NCBI GenBank assembly: GCA_964632945.1
Contig: CAZWCX010000016.1
Span: forward strand, 1-64,000
Reading direction: 5' to 3'
DNA length: 64,000 bases
Source: CAZWCX01 sp964632945
Lineage (GTDB): Bacteria; Planctomycetota; MHYJ01; WSZJ01; CAZWCX01
Positions 24,247-33,113 of the stretch are shown piece after piece (the first letter of the stretch is position 1; every line of letters starts with the position of its first letter). The translations under genes were made by a program, and so were the position numbers. The notes under the pieces are model-generated. The model made no database searches. It was not told the origin of the DNA and was given only the letters and a program-made list of their open reading frames with translations.

Positions 24247-25760
24247 ATACCGTACAACGGGCCGAACTTGCCGCGGAGATAGGAGAGGAATGGCGATGCG
24301 CTCAGCGAAGATCCGGTCACCCGCTGGACCAGTTCGTTGGCCCGCCAGCGCATCCCGTTGCGGTGAATCTTGTCGCGCAGCCACTCCCGCAGCGCGCGGA
24401 GATCTCCCTTGCGCAACCGGTCGTCCAGATCGGGCAGGTCCCGGCGCACGGCCTCCATGAATTGCGCGGCGTAGAGATTGCCCAGCGTATAGGTCGGGAA
24501 GTACCCGAAGCCGCCGAAGGACCAGTGGATGTCCTGAAGCACCCCCTCGGCATCCGTGGCGGGTCGGAGTCCGAGCATCTGCTCCATCTTATCGTTCCAG
24601 GTTCGGGGCAGGTCGGATACCGACAGTCGGCCGGTGAGCAGGTCGCACTCGATCTCGAAACGGAGCAGGATGTGCAGGTTGTAGGTGACTTCATCCGCCT
24701 CCACGCGGATCATCGAGGGCTGCACCCGATTGATCGACCGGTACCAGTCCTCCATCGACAGACCGCGCAGCGCCTCCGGGAAGGTCGCCTGGAGCCGGGG
24801 ATAGTAGTGCTCCCAGAAGGGCCGACTGCGCGCGATCTGATTTTCCCACAGGCGCGACTGCGACTCGTGGATTCCGGCCGAGACGGCCTCTGCCATCGGC
24901 GTTCCCATGTTCGCGGGATCGAAGCCCTGCTCGTACAGCCCGTGCCCGGCTTCGTGAAGGATGGAGAAGAAGCAGGAGCGCGGATCGGACTCGTCATACC
25001 GCGTGGTGAGTCGGACATCGTGCGGCCCCGAGCTCGAGCAGAAGGGGTGATTTGCGGTATCCAGCCGGCCCGCTTCGAGGTCGAAGCCCATGTCGCGCGC
25101 GACGGAGAGGCCGAACTCGCGCTGGGGCTCGACGGGAAACTTCGCCTGGGAGGGGAAGTGCTCCTGGCGGGGTTGTTTCGCGGATCCGGCAATTGCCCGG
25201 ACCAGCGGGACGAGTTGGTCGCGCAAGTCGGCGAGGATGCGTCCGACTTCCACCGTCTTCGCGCCCGGCTCGTAGGCATCCAGCAGCGGATCGTACACGT
25301 GGCCGCCGGCATGGCCGATCGCATCCGACTCGCGGCGCTTCAGGACGACGATCTTCTCCAGCCATGGGGCGTACTCCCCGAAGGCGTTCTCGCGGCGGGC
25401 CTTCACCCAGGCTTCATGGGCGAGCGAACAAGTGCGCGCCATTTCCCGAACCAGGTCTTCCGGCATTTTGCGCTCGCGGTCGAAGACCCGGCGCATCTCG
25501 CGCACATTGGCGGATTGCTCTTCGGTGAGAGGAGCGCCTCCGGTTCCGGACTGCAGTTGTTCGATCATCTCGCCGAGTTGGTTCGAGACCAGTCGCTCGT
25601 GCGTGAGCGCGGAAAGGAGTTCCATTTGCGCCGCGCGGATGCGGGAACCCTTGGGAGGCATGTAGGTCTCCTGGTCCCAGCCCAGGATTCCCTGCACGCT
25701 GCCGAGCGTCCTGAGTTCCTTGACGTAAGATTCAAACTGCTCGTACACGGTGCCGGGCAT
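24243..25760 (-). CDS. Carboxypeptidase Taq-type metallopeptidase (M32)
   Basis: A cytoplasmic zinc carboxypeptidase of about 505 residues, normal for M32. It trims C-terminal residues from peptides. The zinc motif HEAGH is at 269-273 within ILHEAGHGLYEQGFD, with the third-ligand helix GIHESQSRLWENQ about 30 residues later, both hallmarks. The N-terminal LGSVQGILGWDQETYMPPKG is also diagnostic. GGAGG seven bases before the ATG at 25760 decides that start over 25778. It is divergent from the DUF5677-like gene, with its own promoter at 25814. The 3' end lies in a family A repeat. Confidence 0.95.
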   Translation of the reverse strand: MPGTVYEQFESYVKELRTLGSVQGILGWDQETYMPPKGSRIRAAQMELLSALTHERLVSNQLGEMIEQLQSGTGGAPLTEEQSANVREMRRVFDRERKMPEDLVREMARTCSLAHEAWVKARRENAFGEYAPWLEKIVVLKRRESDAIGHAGGHVYDPLLDAYEPGAKTVEVGRILADLRDQLVPLVRAIAGSAKQPRQEHFPSQAKFPVEPQREFGLSVARDMGFDLEAGRLDTANHPFCSSSGPHDVRLTTRYDESDPRSCFFSILHEAGHGLYEQGFDPANMGTPMAEAVSAGIHESQSRLWENQIARSRPFWEHYYPRLQATFPEALRGLSMEDWYRSINRVQPSMIRVEADEVTYNLHILLRFEIECDLLTGRLSVSDLPRTWNDKMEQMLGLRPATDAEGVLQDIHWSFGGFGYFPTYTLGNLYAAQFMEAVRRDLPDLDDRLRKGDLRALREWLRDKIHRNGMRWRANELVQRVTGSSLSASPFLSYLRGKFGPLYGI

Positions 25761-25813
25761 GGCATCGCCTCCGTCCATTCAGGGGGGAATCGGGACCGTT
25801 TCCGTGGGGGGGA

Positions 25814-25842
25814 AAAATACCACCTGGCGGTACAGACCGCAA
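25814..25842 (-). promoter_or_regulatory. Promoter for the M32 peptidase gene
   Basis: On the minus strand: TTGCGG (25842-25837), 17-base spacer, TATTTT (25819-25814). It is 53 bases upstream of the ATG at 25760. Confidence 0.5.
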
Positions 25843-25879
25843 GTCCGGGCTGCGCAGGACCCGTCTGCCGCGCTTTCCG

Positions 25880-25909
25880 TTGACAGTCCAAAGCGGCCGG
25901 CAGTAGGGT
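25880..25909 (+). promoter_or_regulatory. Possible promoter for the DUF5677-like gene
   Basis: TTGACA (25880-25885), 18-base spacer, TAGGGT (25904-25909). The -35 is perfect but the -10 is poor. It lies 55 bases before the start at 25965. Confidence 0.4.
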
Positions 25910-25964
25910 CCGCTGCGGCGCGGTTCCTGCCTGAACCGCGCGGACCGGAACCGAGGAATTCGCG

Positions 25965-26951
25965 ATGGGTGAGCGGGACCCCGTGCCGTCCGGAACGGCC
26001 GGAGCTGCGCTTCCCGAAGCATACCGGGCGGCCCTCGACTTCATCGTCGGCGCCGTTTTGCCCCGGTGTGCGGCCGTCCCGCGGCCTGCGGATCTGGAGC
26101 CGGACGCGCGGCGGGGAGGGGACGGGAAATTCCCCCCGGTGCCGCCCCCGCTCCGGAAGTGGGTGCTCGCCCGCGAGTTTCAGGCATTGCACCCGGCAGT
26201 GATGACGCTGGCGCCGCTCGTGTCCCCGCGGGACGGGTTGGCCGCCGTCGTCCTCGCGCGCGCGATCTTCGAGACGGTCCTGGACCTGGAACTCCTGGCC
26301 TGCGATGGCTCGGGGGAGTCGGTGCGACAGTATCTGGCCTACGGGGAGGTGCTGCGGCACCAGGCTGCGGAAAAGCTGGTTCAATTTGAGGACCGGATCC
26401 AGCCTCCGGGGGACCGCCGCGCGACCCTGCCGCGAGGAATCGCGTCAGCGACCGGCGCGCGCGCGCGTGTCGACGCCAGGGTGCGCGAGGTCTGGGGGCT
26501 GACGCGAAAGGGAACTCCGCGCTATCCGGAGCACTGGAGCGGGTTGCGGACGTCGCAGCGGATCGACGCCCTGGCCGCTCATCGCCCCGGGGCGGCCCGC
26601 AAACTGGAGACGATCTATCGCGAAGGGTACTTCCGCGCCGCACTTGCCTGGGCGGCCGGGATGGACGCTGCGTCGCCCCTGCTCGGAGGAGCGAGTGCGC
26701 GTCCCGCCGAGGGTGAACGGGTAAAGTATCCCCCTGAGGGTGGGCGGGGGCCCGGGGGGGCCACGCCGGCCGAGGGAGGCGACCCGGAATGGGGGGAGGC
26801 GGTGAACTGGCACCGACGCATGGCGTTCGAGATGCACCTCCTGGCGGCGGCGACCTGCGCCACCGCGCTGGACGTTCTCTCGGCCGGCGGCGAAGGAGCC
26901 GGAGAATTGGGCGCCCTCGCCGATCGGCCCGGAGAATTCAGGCTCGGCTGA
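25965..26951 (+). CDS. DUF5677-like helical protein
   Basis: A 328-residue protein. The order of helices (LAAVVLARAIFETVLDLELL, VRQYLAYGEVLRHQAAEKLV, IDALAAHRPGAARKLETIYR, MAFEMHLLAAATCATALDVL) resembles DUF5677 proteins, which are found in many bacteria and have no assigned role. There is no signal peptide. A GAGG ribosome site precedes the ATG. An acidic/Gly-rich loop (about 240-270) interrupts the helices. The gene starts alone and is followed after 179 bases by the HEAT-repeat gene. Family assignment is tentative because it was made by eye. Confidence 0.75.
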   Translation: MGERDPVPSGTAGAALPEAYRAALDFIVGAVLPRCAAVPRPADLEPDARRGGDGKFPPVPPPLRKWVLAREFQALHPAVMTLAPLVSPRDGLAAVVLARAIFETVLDLELLACDGSGESVRQYLAYGEVLRHQAAEKLVQFEDRIQPPGDRRATLPRGIASATGARARVDARVREVWGLTRKGTPRYPEHWSGLRTSQRIDALAAHRPGAARKLETIYREGYFRAALAWAAGMDAASPLLGGASARPAEGERVKYPPEGGRGPGGATPAEGGDPEWGEAVNWHRRMAFEMHLLAAATCATALDVLSAGGEGAGELGALADRPGEFRLG

Positions 26952-27034
26952 TCGAGCCGAACGGCCGCGAGTCGCACGGGACTCCACCCGACCCGCGCAT
27001 CGCCCGCGCGCCCCGCACCGCCCGGCCCCATTGG

Positions 27035-27064
27035 TTGCCTTCCCCTCCATCCTGGGCGTATACT
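27035..27064 (+). promoter_or_regulatory. Promoter for the HEAT-repeat gene at 27131
   Basis: TTGCCT (27035-27040), 18-base spacer, TATACT (27059-27064), 66 bases before the start codon. Confidence 0.5.
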
Positions 27065-27130
27065 GGCCGGACGCGGCAGTCCCGTTCGGCGCGCGCGGCA
27101 GCACCGCCCCCGCTTTCCGGAGTGTGCTTC

Positions 27131-29458
27131 ATGCAATGGCTCGACCGCCGGTCCCCGCCCGGGCCCATCGCGGCCTTGATCCTCGTCGGACTGGCTTGTT
27201 GCACGGGCCGGGCTTGGGGCCAGGCGGATCCGGTCGCCAAGGCGCTCGCCGACCTCGACTCCAAGGACCATGCGGTCCGGATCGAGGCAGCCAAGGCGCT
27301 GGGTGGGGAAAAGGCCGCAAAAAATGTCGTTTCGACCCTGGTGCGCCGCCTCGCCGATCCCGACTGGGGCGTTCAGGTGGCCGTCTGCGATGCCCTGGGA
27401 CGCCTGGCCGCGGCGGAAGCGACGCAGACGGTGGCGCAGAAGGCCATCGACGGCGACATTTTCTTCGTCCGCGAAGCCGCCCTTCGCGCGGTCGCCGACC
27501 TCGACAAGAACAAGGCCATCGGCGTCTTTCTCAAGGCCGCCAAGTCCGGGAAGGGGGAGCACCGGGTCCGCGGGGTGCGCGCCCTGGGATCCCTGCGGGA
27601 CCCAAGGCTGATCCCCGAGTTGAGCGCGTTGTCCAAGGACAAGGATCCGTTCATTCGCGGCGAAGCCATGGCCGCCTTGGGACCGATCGCCGACGGCAAG
27701 AGCGGTCTCATCATGCTCGATGTGCTGAAAGGAAAGGGGTTCGCCGCCCAGAACGGCGCGCTCCAGGGGTTGTCCCAGTGGATCCCGCGCGAGGAGAAGG
27801 AGAAGAAGCGGGCCATCGCCGCTGTCGCCGCCTTCCTGGCCGGCAACCGCGCGGGGTACGTCATCCGGCGCGCCCGGGAGACGCTGGGACCGATCGATGC
27901 CGCGCTGCTGTCGGAAGCGCTTCGCGCAGAACTCGGCCGCGCCGATCCGGAATCGAAGGTCCGCATCGCCTGGGTCGCGGCCGAACTCAATCTGCGCGAC
28001 CTCGCCCCGGACCTGCGACCGTTCGCCAAGGAGAAGGACGAGAAACTGCGGGCCGCCGCCGCCGCCGCCCTCGGGCGCATCGGCGCCTCCGATGACACCA
28101 CGTCCGCCCTGCTGCAAACCTTGCTCAAAGATCCCAGCCCCCTGGTTCAGGCGGCCGCGTTCCGCGCCTACTCCGAGGATCTGCGCGAGCGCATCGCCCC
28201 GGGGCAGGTGAAGGGGTTCCCGCCCGACATTCGCCTTGCGGCGGTCGGCGCGATGACCCGCGCCACCAAGGGGCTCGAAGAGGAGTTCCCCGCCCTCGTC
28301 GGCCTGCTCGACGACACCGACTGGCGCGTCGCCTGCGCGGCTGCGGTGGCCCTCGGCAAGCTGTTCCAGGAACGCGCGATCGAGTCGCTGACGAAGCCGC
28401 TCCGTCACGCGGACTGGCGCATTCGCGGCGCCGCGGCGGTCGCCGCAGGGAAGATCCTTCGTAAGGAGGCCATCCCGCTCCTCCTCGACGCCCTCCAGGA
28501 CAAACACGCGATCGTCCAGGGAGCGGCATTGAAAAACCTTCAGTACCTGACCCGACAGACCTTCGGCCTCGATCCCGCGTCATGGCGGAACTGGTGGGGC
28601 GCCAACGAGAAGGGCTTTACCCCGTTCGACCCGCAGGACACGCTCAAGCGCCTTCGTGAAAGCGGGTACGGGACCGACGACTACATCTATAAGCTGTTCG
28701 AGAACATGGAAATCGTGGTCGTGAGCGGCTCCTGGGACCACGTCGAGGAGGTGCTCAAGGACCTCAAACTGAAACACCAGGTCATCTCCGGGTCCGAACT
28801 CGACAAGGTCCACCTCAATCCCCGCCAGATCGTCCTGCTCAACTGCGGCTCCCAGGTGGGCGGCAAGAACACCGAGTTCCTCCTCTGGTTCGTCGTCACC
28901 GGCGGATACCTCATGGCCACCGACTGGGCGATCGCCGACAGCCTCGAGAAGATCTGGCCCGGATACCTGGCCAGCTACAAGAAGGACGCCACCAATGACG
29001 ACGTCGTCGTGAGCGAACCGTGTTCCTCGGACCGATTGCTGCGGAACGTCTACGCCGACCACGCGCGGACCAAGGTCTGGCTCGAAATCACGTCCTTCGG
29101 CATCCAGGTGAACAACCCCTACGTCATGACCACCCTCGTCGACAGCCTGGAGATGACGCAGAAGTACAACCTCGACACCCTCTGCCTGACCTTCGAGAAC
29201 GGCCTCGGCAAGGTGTTCCACTCCATGAGCCACTTCTACCTGCAAAAGCAGTCCTTGCAGAACGTTCGCACGAAGCAGGAGTTGAAGATCTTCGCCATCG
29301 ATCATCTGGGTCTGGACATCGACCAGGTCCGCCGCATGGACGATACCGGTGACTTCGACGCCGCGGGGAAAGAACCGCTGTCCCGGCACTACCCGGTGTT
29401 CAAGCTGATCGTGAACTATGTGGACGAGAGACTCCGCCGGGAGATCGGGGAAGAGTAA
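27131..29458 (+). CDS. Secreted HEAT-repeat protein with amidotransferase-like C-terminal domain
   Basis: A 775-residue exported protein. The ATG at 27131 is chosen because a signal peptide follows at once (PIAALILVGLACCTGRAWGQ); the longer frame upstream looks non-coding. Residues about 35-510 are a dozen or so HEAT repeats (DKDPFIRGEAMAALGPIADG, DDTDWRVACAAAVALGKLFQ). The C-terminal about 220 residues (MEIVVVSGSWDHVEEVLKDL, HLNPRQIVLLNCGSQVG, WFVVTGGYLMATDWA) look like a class I glutamine amidotransferase-type fold without an obvious catalytic Cys-His pair, as in DUF4159-like proteins. A role in a surface complex is inferred. It is followed closely by the kinase gene. Confidence 0.85.
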   Translation: MQWLDRRSPPGPIAALILVGLACCTGRAWGQADPVAKALADLDSKDHAVRIEAAKALGGEKAAKNVVSTLVRRLADPDWGVQVAVCDALGRLAAAEATQTVAQKAIDGDIFFVREAALRAVADLDKNKAIGVFLKAAKSGKGEHRVRGVRALGSLRDPRLIPELSALSKDKDPFIRGEAMAALGPIADGKSGLIMLDVLKGKGFAAQNGALQGLSQWIPREEKEKKRAIAAVAAFLAGNRAGYVIRRARETLGPIDAALLSEALRAELGRADPESKVRIAWVAAELNLRDLAPDLRPFAKEKDEKLRAAAAAALGRIGASDDTTSALLQTLLKDPSPLVQAAAFRAYSEDLRERIAPGQVKGFPPDIRLAAVGAMTRATKGLEEEFPALVGLLDDTDWRVACAAAVALGKLFQERAIESLTKPLRHADWRIRGAAAVAAGKILRKEAIPLLLDALQDKHAIVQGAALKNLQYLTRQTFGLDPASWRNWWGANEKGFTPFDPQDTLKRLRESGYGTDDYIYKLFENMEIVVVSGSWDHVEEVLKDLKLKHQVISGSELDKVHLNPRQIVLLNCGSQVGGKNTEFLLWFVVTGGYLMATDWAIADSLEKIWPGYLASYKKDATNDDVVVSEPCSSDRLLRNVYADHARTKVWLEITSFGIQVNNPYVMTTLVDSLEMTQKYNLDTLCLTFENGLGKVFHSMSHFYLQKQSLQNVRTKQELKIFAIDHLGLDIDQVRRMDDTGDFDAAGKEPLSRHYPVFKLIVNYVDERLRREIGEE

Positions 29459-29505
29459 GGAGACGCGGTGGGCTGCGCATGCGCGCCCCCGGAATCGGAC
29501 ATCGC

Positions 29506-32500
29506 ATGTCGAATTCCCCTGACCTCCATTGCGCCGTTTGCCAGGCGGCCATTCCGCCCGGGGCACGCTTCTGCCCCGCATGCGCGGCCCCCGTGTCCGG
29601 GATGATCTCCCACCCGGACGCGATGGTCACCCAGGTGGATTCGGGCCCCGCGCCCACGCCTTCCTCCCGTCCGTCCGGTTCCTCGAGTTCGCGCGGCTTC
29701 CCATCCCTTGCCCCGGGCGCCGTGATCGACGGCAAGTACGAGATCCGGGAAAAGCTCGGTGCCGGCGGATTCGGCGAGGTCTACAAAGTCCATCACAACA
29801 TCCTCAAACGCGACCTCGCACTGAAGACGCTGCACCCCATGTTGGTGCATCACGTCCAGGTGCGGGAGCGGTTCTTCCGCGAGGCGCGCGTCCTCATGGA
29901 CCTGTCCCATCCGAACATCGTGACCATGAGGGACGTCGGGGACTGCGGCGGCATGCTCTACCTCGTCATGGACTTCTGCCCCGGCGAGACGCTCCAGTCG
30001 GTGCTGAAGCGGCGCGGTCGCCTGTCCGCCGCCACCGTCGCCGGCATGGCGGTGCCGGTGCTGCGGGCGCTCGACTACGCGCACGCCCGCGGCGTCGTGC
30101 ACCGCGATCTCAAGCCGGCCAACCTCATGATCACCCCTGGACTGCAGGGAAAGTCGGACATTCGGGTCCTCGACTTCGGTGTCGCCAAGGTGCTGGGCGA
30201 CGACTCTTCGGGGGAATCCGATGCGGCCCCGTTGACCGGGACCGGCGTCGCGATCGGGACCCTACATTACATGAGCCCGGAGCAAGCCAGCGGGGACAAC
30301 CCGGCCGGCAAGGGAATCGACGGCCGGGCGGATCTTTACTCCCTGGGCGCCTTGATGTTCGAGGCCGTCGCCGGGCGCCGTCCGTTCGAGGGGGAGAACA
30401 ACACCCAGATTTACAAGAGGTTGCTGCTCGACCCGCCGCCGACCTTCGCGTCGTTGAAGGTGCCGGAAGAACTGACCGGCTTCGAAGACCTGCTCCGCCG
30501 GTGCCTGGCGAAAGATCCGCGCGAGCGTCCGGCGTCGGCCCGGGCGATGGGGGACGAACTGAATCTTCTGCTGCGGGACCGGGCCCCGTCGACTGCCCGG
30601 TCCACCCGGGCGGATCGCCCCGCGGCGGAGGTCCCGGTCGGAGCGGACCATGGGGGAGGCGTCCATCCGCAACGGCATTCAAGGGCGTCCCTTGCGATCG
30701 GACTGGGACTGGGCCTGGTCGGCCTTGTCCTGCTGCTCATGCTCGCCTTCCCCCGCACACCGAGCCCGGGTACACCTCCGGGAAACGCCCCGGAGCCCGT
30801 GGCCAACGGGCCCGGAGTTCCCGGTGAGGACCCCATCCCCGGGGTCCCCGCCAACCCGGTCCCCACCAACGCCCCGATCGAAGGGCGTCCGGTCGAGGAT
30901 GGCAACGGTCCCGATCCGCTGCCGGTACCCTCAAACCATCCGGGCGGCGCCGCTCCGGTGCTGCCCGCCGGCTATCCCGAACTTCCCTACGCCCCCACCC
31001 TGGAGGATCCGGCGCTTCCACCTGCGCTCCCCGCCGAGTGGGGAGCGCCGGGCGAGTCCTTCAATCGCGCGCGCGAGACCGTCCTGAGCGACCGGCGGGC
31101 GGGGATCGAGGTCCTCCGCACTCTCAGCCGGTCCCCGGTGGGTGGGGTCTCTGCCCACGCGCATGCCGCCCTGACCATCCTGGCGGTGCGGGACAACGAC
31201 GCGCCAGCGGTCCGCGTCGCCATGGAGGCGCTCGAGGCCCGCCATCCCGCCGCCCCGGTCCTGGAGGCTCTTCGGCCGGCGACCCGCGCCTACTGGGAGC
31301 GACAGGACCGCATCCTGTGGGAGAAGGTCCGTGAGGAATCGCAGCGGGCCATCCCCGCAGGTCGACTCCCCGCGTCACCCACACCGTATGAAGGGGCGAT
31401 TCGCCCCGTCGTCGGCCTGCTCGAGCGATTGTCCGCCAGTCCGCTGGCCGACGAGATCCAGGCCTATCTGTCGGATCTGCAGGAGAAACAACGGCAGGCG
31501 GTGACGGAGGCGCACGAGGGGGCGATCCAGTCGGCCCGCGAACATTGGCAGGCGGGGAGGGTGGAAGCGGCACGCGCTGCGGTGCAGGTGGCCCAGCGAT
31601 TCCGTCCCGACTCCGAGGACGCGGCGAAACTGCTCGAGGAGATCGACGCCCCGATCGGATCCCATGCCCTGGAGCCGATGGATGCCGAGGCGGTTTTGGA
31701 CCACTCCGCCCCCGTCGTCGGACTCGACATCGGTCCGGACGGGAAGGAATTGGTCACGGCGTCCAGTGATCGGCAGATCCGGATCTGGAATCTCTCCACC
31801 CGCAAGGTCATCCGTACCTTCCGGGCGCCCGGGGACAAAGTCCATGCCGTGATGTTCGGAAGGCGGGATCACTCGGTCGCCACGGCCGGGAGCGACGGTT
31901 GGGTGCGTCTCTGGGATGCGGACACCGGGCGAGAACTCCGCAAGTTGGGCGGCCACAACGGCGCCGTGCTGGCGCTGGCGGTGTCGCCCCAGGCGGAGCT
32001 CATGGCCACCGCCGGGGCGGACGCCACGATCCGGATCTGGAAGATGTCGCCGCCGCGGCTCGACCAGCTGGTCACCTTCCATGACGGCCCCGTGCGGGGT
32101 GTGGATTTCAGCCCGGAGGGAAACATCCTCGCCTCCATCAGCGACGACGGGACGTTCAAATTCTGGGGGCTTCCCCAGAAGCTCCCGCTCAAGTCGTCGG
32201 CCAGCGTTCCGTCGGCCCTAACGTGCGTGACGTACCTTGGGATCGGGCGGCAAGTGGCCACCGGAGGGAAGGACGGGATCGTGCGACTTTGGATCTTCCC
32301 CGCCGGCGAGGTCCGACATGCCATTCCGGCCCATGAGGGCTCCGTGACGGCCCTGGCCTATCACGACGACTTGCATCGATTGGCCTCCGCGGGAGAGGAC
32401 GGGAAAGTCCTGCTTTGGGATGTCCGCACCGGCCGGGCGGTGGCGACCTTCCGCGGGCACACCGGCCCGGTTCGTTCGCTCGCCTTCTTCGCGGACGGAA

Positions 32501-32559
32501 CCCGCCTGGTCTCCGGAGGAGAGGATCGGGTGGTGCGGGTCTGGAGCATCGGGGAGTAG
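29506..32559 (+). CDS. Ser/Thr protein kinase with zinc ribbon and WD40 propeller
   Basis: A 1017-residue Hanks-type kinase. An N-terminal zinc ribbon (CAVC near 9-12, CPAC near 24-27) is followed by the kinase domain (about 73-345): LGAGGFGEVYKV, K107 in LALKTL, HRDLKPANL with D201, DFG at 223-225, and YMSPEQASG. One membrane helix (about 394-415) follows, then a Pro-rich linker, a helical region (about 500-725) and seven WD40 units (about 729-1017, each ending like IRIWNL or VRLWDA). The kinase would be cytoplasmic and the propeller external, a sensor layout. ATG 29479 is an alternative start. Confidence 0.93.
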   Translation: MSNSPDLHCAVCQAAIPPGARFCPACAAPVSGMISHPDAMVTQVDSGPAPTPSSRPSGSSSSRGFPSLAPGAVIDGKYEIREKLGAGGFGEVYKVHHNILKRDLALKTLHPMLVHHVQVRERFFREARVLMDLSHPNIVTMRDVGDCGGMLYLVMDFCPGETLQSVLKRRGRLSAATVAGMAVPVLRALDYAHARGVVHRDLKPANLMITPGLQGKSDIRVLDFGVAKVLGDDSSGESDAAPLTGTGVAIGTLHYMSPEQASGDNPAGKGIDGRADLYSLGALMFEAVAGRRPFEGENNTQIYKRLLLDPPPTFASLKVPEELTGFEDLLRRCLAKDPRERPASARAMGDELNLLLRDRAPSTARSTRADRPAAEVPVGADHGGGVHPQRHSRASLAIGLGLGLVGLVLLLMLAFPRTPSPGTPPGNAPEPVANGPGVPGEDPIPGVPANPVPTNAPIEGRPVEDGNGPDPLPVPSNHPGGAAPVLPAGYPELPYAPTLEDPALPPALPAEWGAPGESFNRARETVLSDRRAGIEVLRTLSRSPVGGVSAHAHAALTILAVRDNDAPAVRVAMEALEARHPAAPVLEALRPATRAYWERQDRILWEKVREESQRAIPAGRLPASPTPYEGAIRPVVGLLERLSASPLADEIQAYLSDLQEKQRQAVTEAHEGAIQSAREHWQAGRVEAARAAVQVAQRFRPDSEDAAKLLEEIDAPIGSHALEPMDAEAVLDHSAPVVGLDIGPDGKELVTASSDRQIRIWNLSTRKVIRTFRAPGDKVHAVMFGRRDHSVATAGSDGWVRLWDADTGRELRKLGGHNGAVLALAVSPQAELMATAGADATIRIWKMSPPRLDQLVTFHDGPVRGVDFSPEGNILASISDDGTFKFWGLPQKLPLKSSASVPSALTCVTYLGIGRQVATGGKDGIVRLWIFPAGEVRHAIPAHEGSVTALAYHDDLHRLASAGEDGKVLLWDVRTGRAVATFRGHTGPVRSLAFFADGTRLVSGGEDRVVRVWSIGE

Positions 32560-33113
32560 GCCCGGTCGGAGTTCCTCCGCCTGAAGTCGGGGGGGCGCTG
32601 CGGGTGACGGCATGGTCGGCAACGCAGGCCGCGCCGGGGGATGGCGCGCGCCGGGCAAGCGCTCGACTCCGCGACCGATGGCCGGTTGGACTCCTCCATT
32701 GCGCTCGGCTCACCGCGAGTGTCGCCGCGAAGCGCGCCGGCGCCGGCGGATGGGCAGACACGCGCGAGAAACAATGGAATTCTCGTCATTTCCCGTCTTG
32801 ACACCCGGGTCGGTCTGCATAGGATGGGACTTCGCTCCTGCGGTCGGTTCGTGGTGTCCTGGGAGGATTGCCAACCCGCGAATCTCGGTTCGGAGAGGGG
32901 CCCCCGCTGCCGCGCGTGGGATACGCCGAGGCGCCTCGCGGATACGGATCCGGTTCATTCCCACCTGATCGTTCCTTCGACGGACGCGTTGAAGCGCAGT
33001 CACACGGACCCGGCCCCCGTTCCGGGGGCGGTTCGCTGCATTTCCGGTGGGTGGGCGGTGCCGGCCGTGCCTTGGCCATCCTCATGCGCGCGTCTGCGAA
33101 AGGCAGGTGACCC
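32560..33113. other. Intergenic region upstream of the macroglobulin gene
   Basis: No gene recognised over 554 bases. It contains a probable promoter (32798-32825) and a perfect short hairpin, GCCCCCG-TTC-CGGGGGC, at 33013-33029 in the presumed leader, which could affect expression of the TTG-started gene downstream. Confidence 0.5.
32798..32825 (+). promoter_or_regulatory. Promoter for the macroglobulin-PBP1C operon
   Basis: TTGACA (32798-32803), 16-base spacer, TAGGAT (32820-32825). The same -10 sequence is used in the oppA promoter. The leader to the TTG at 33114 would be about 280 bases. Confidence 0.45.
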
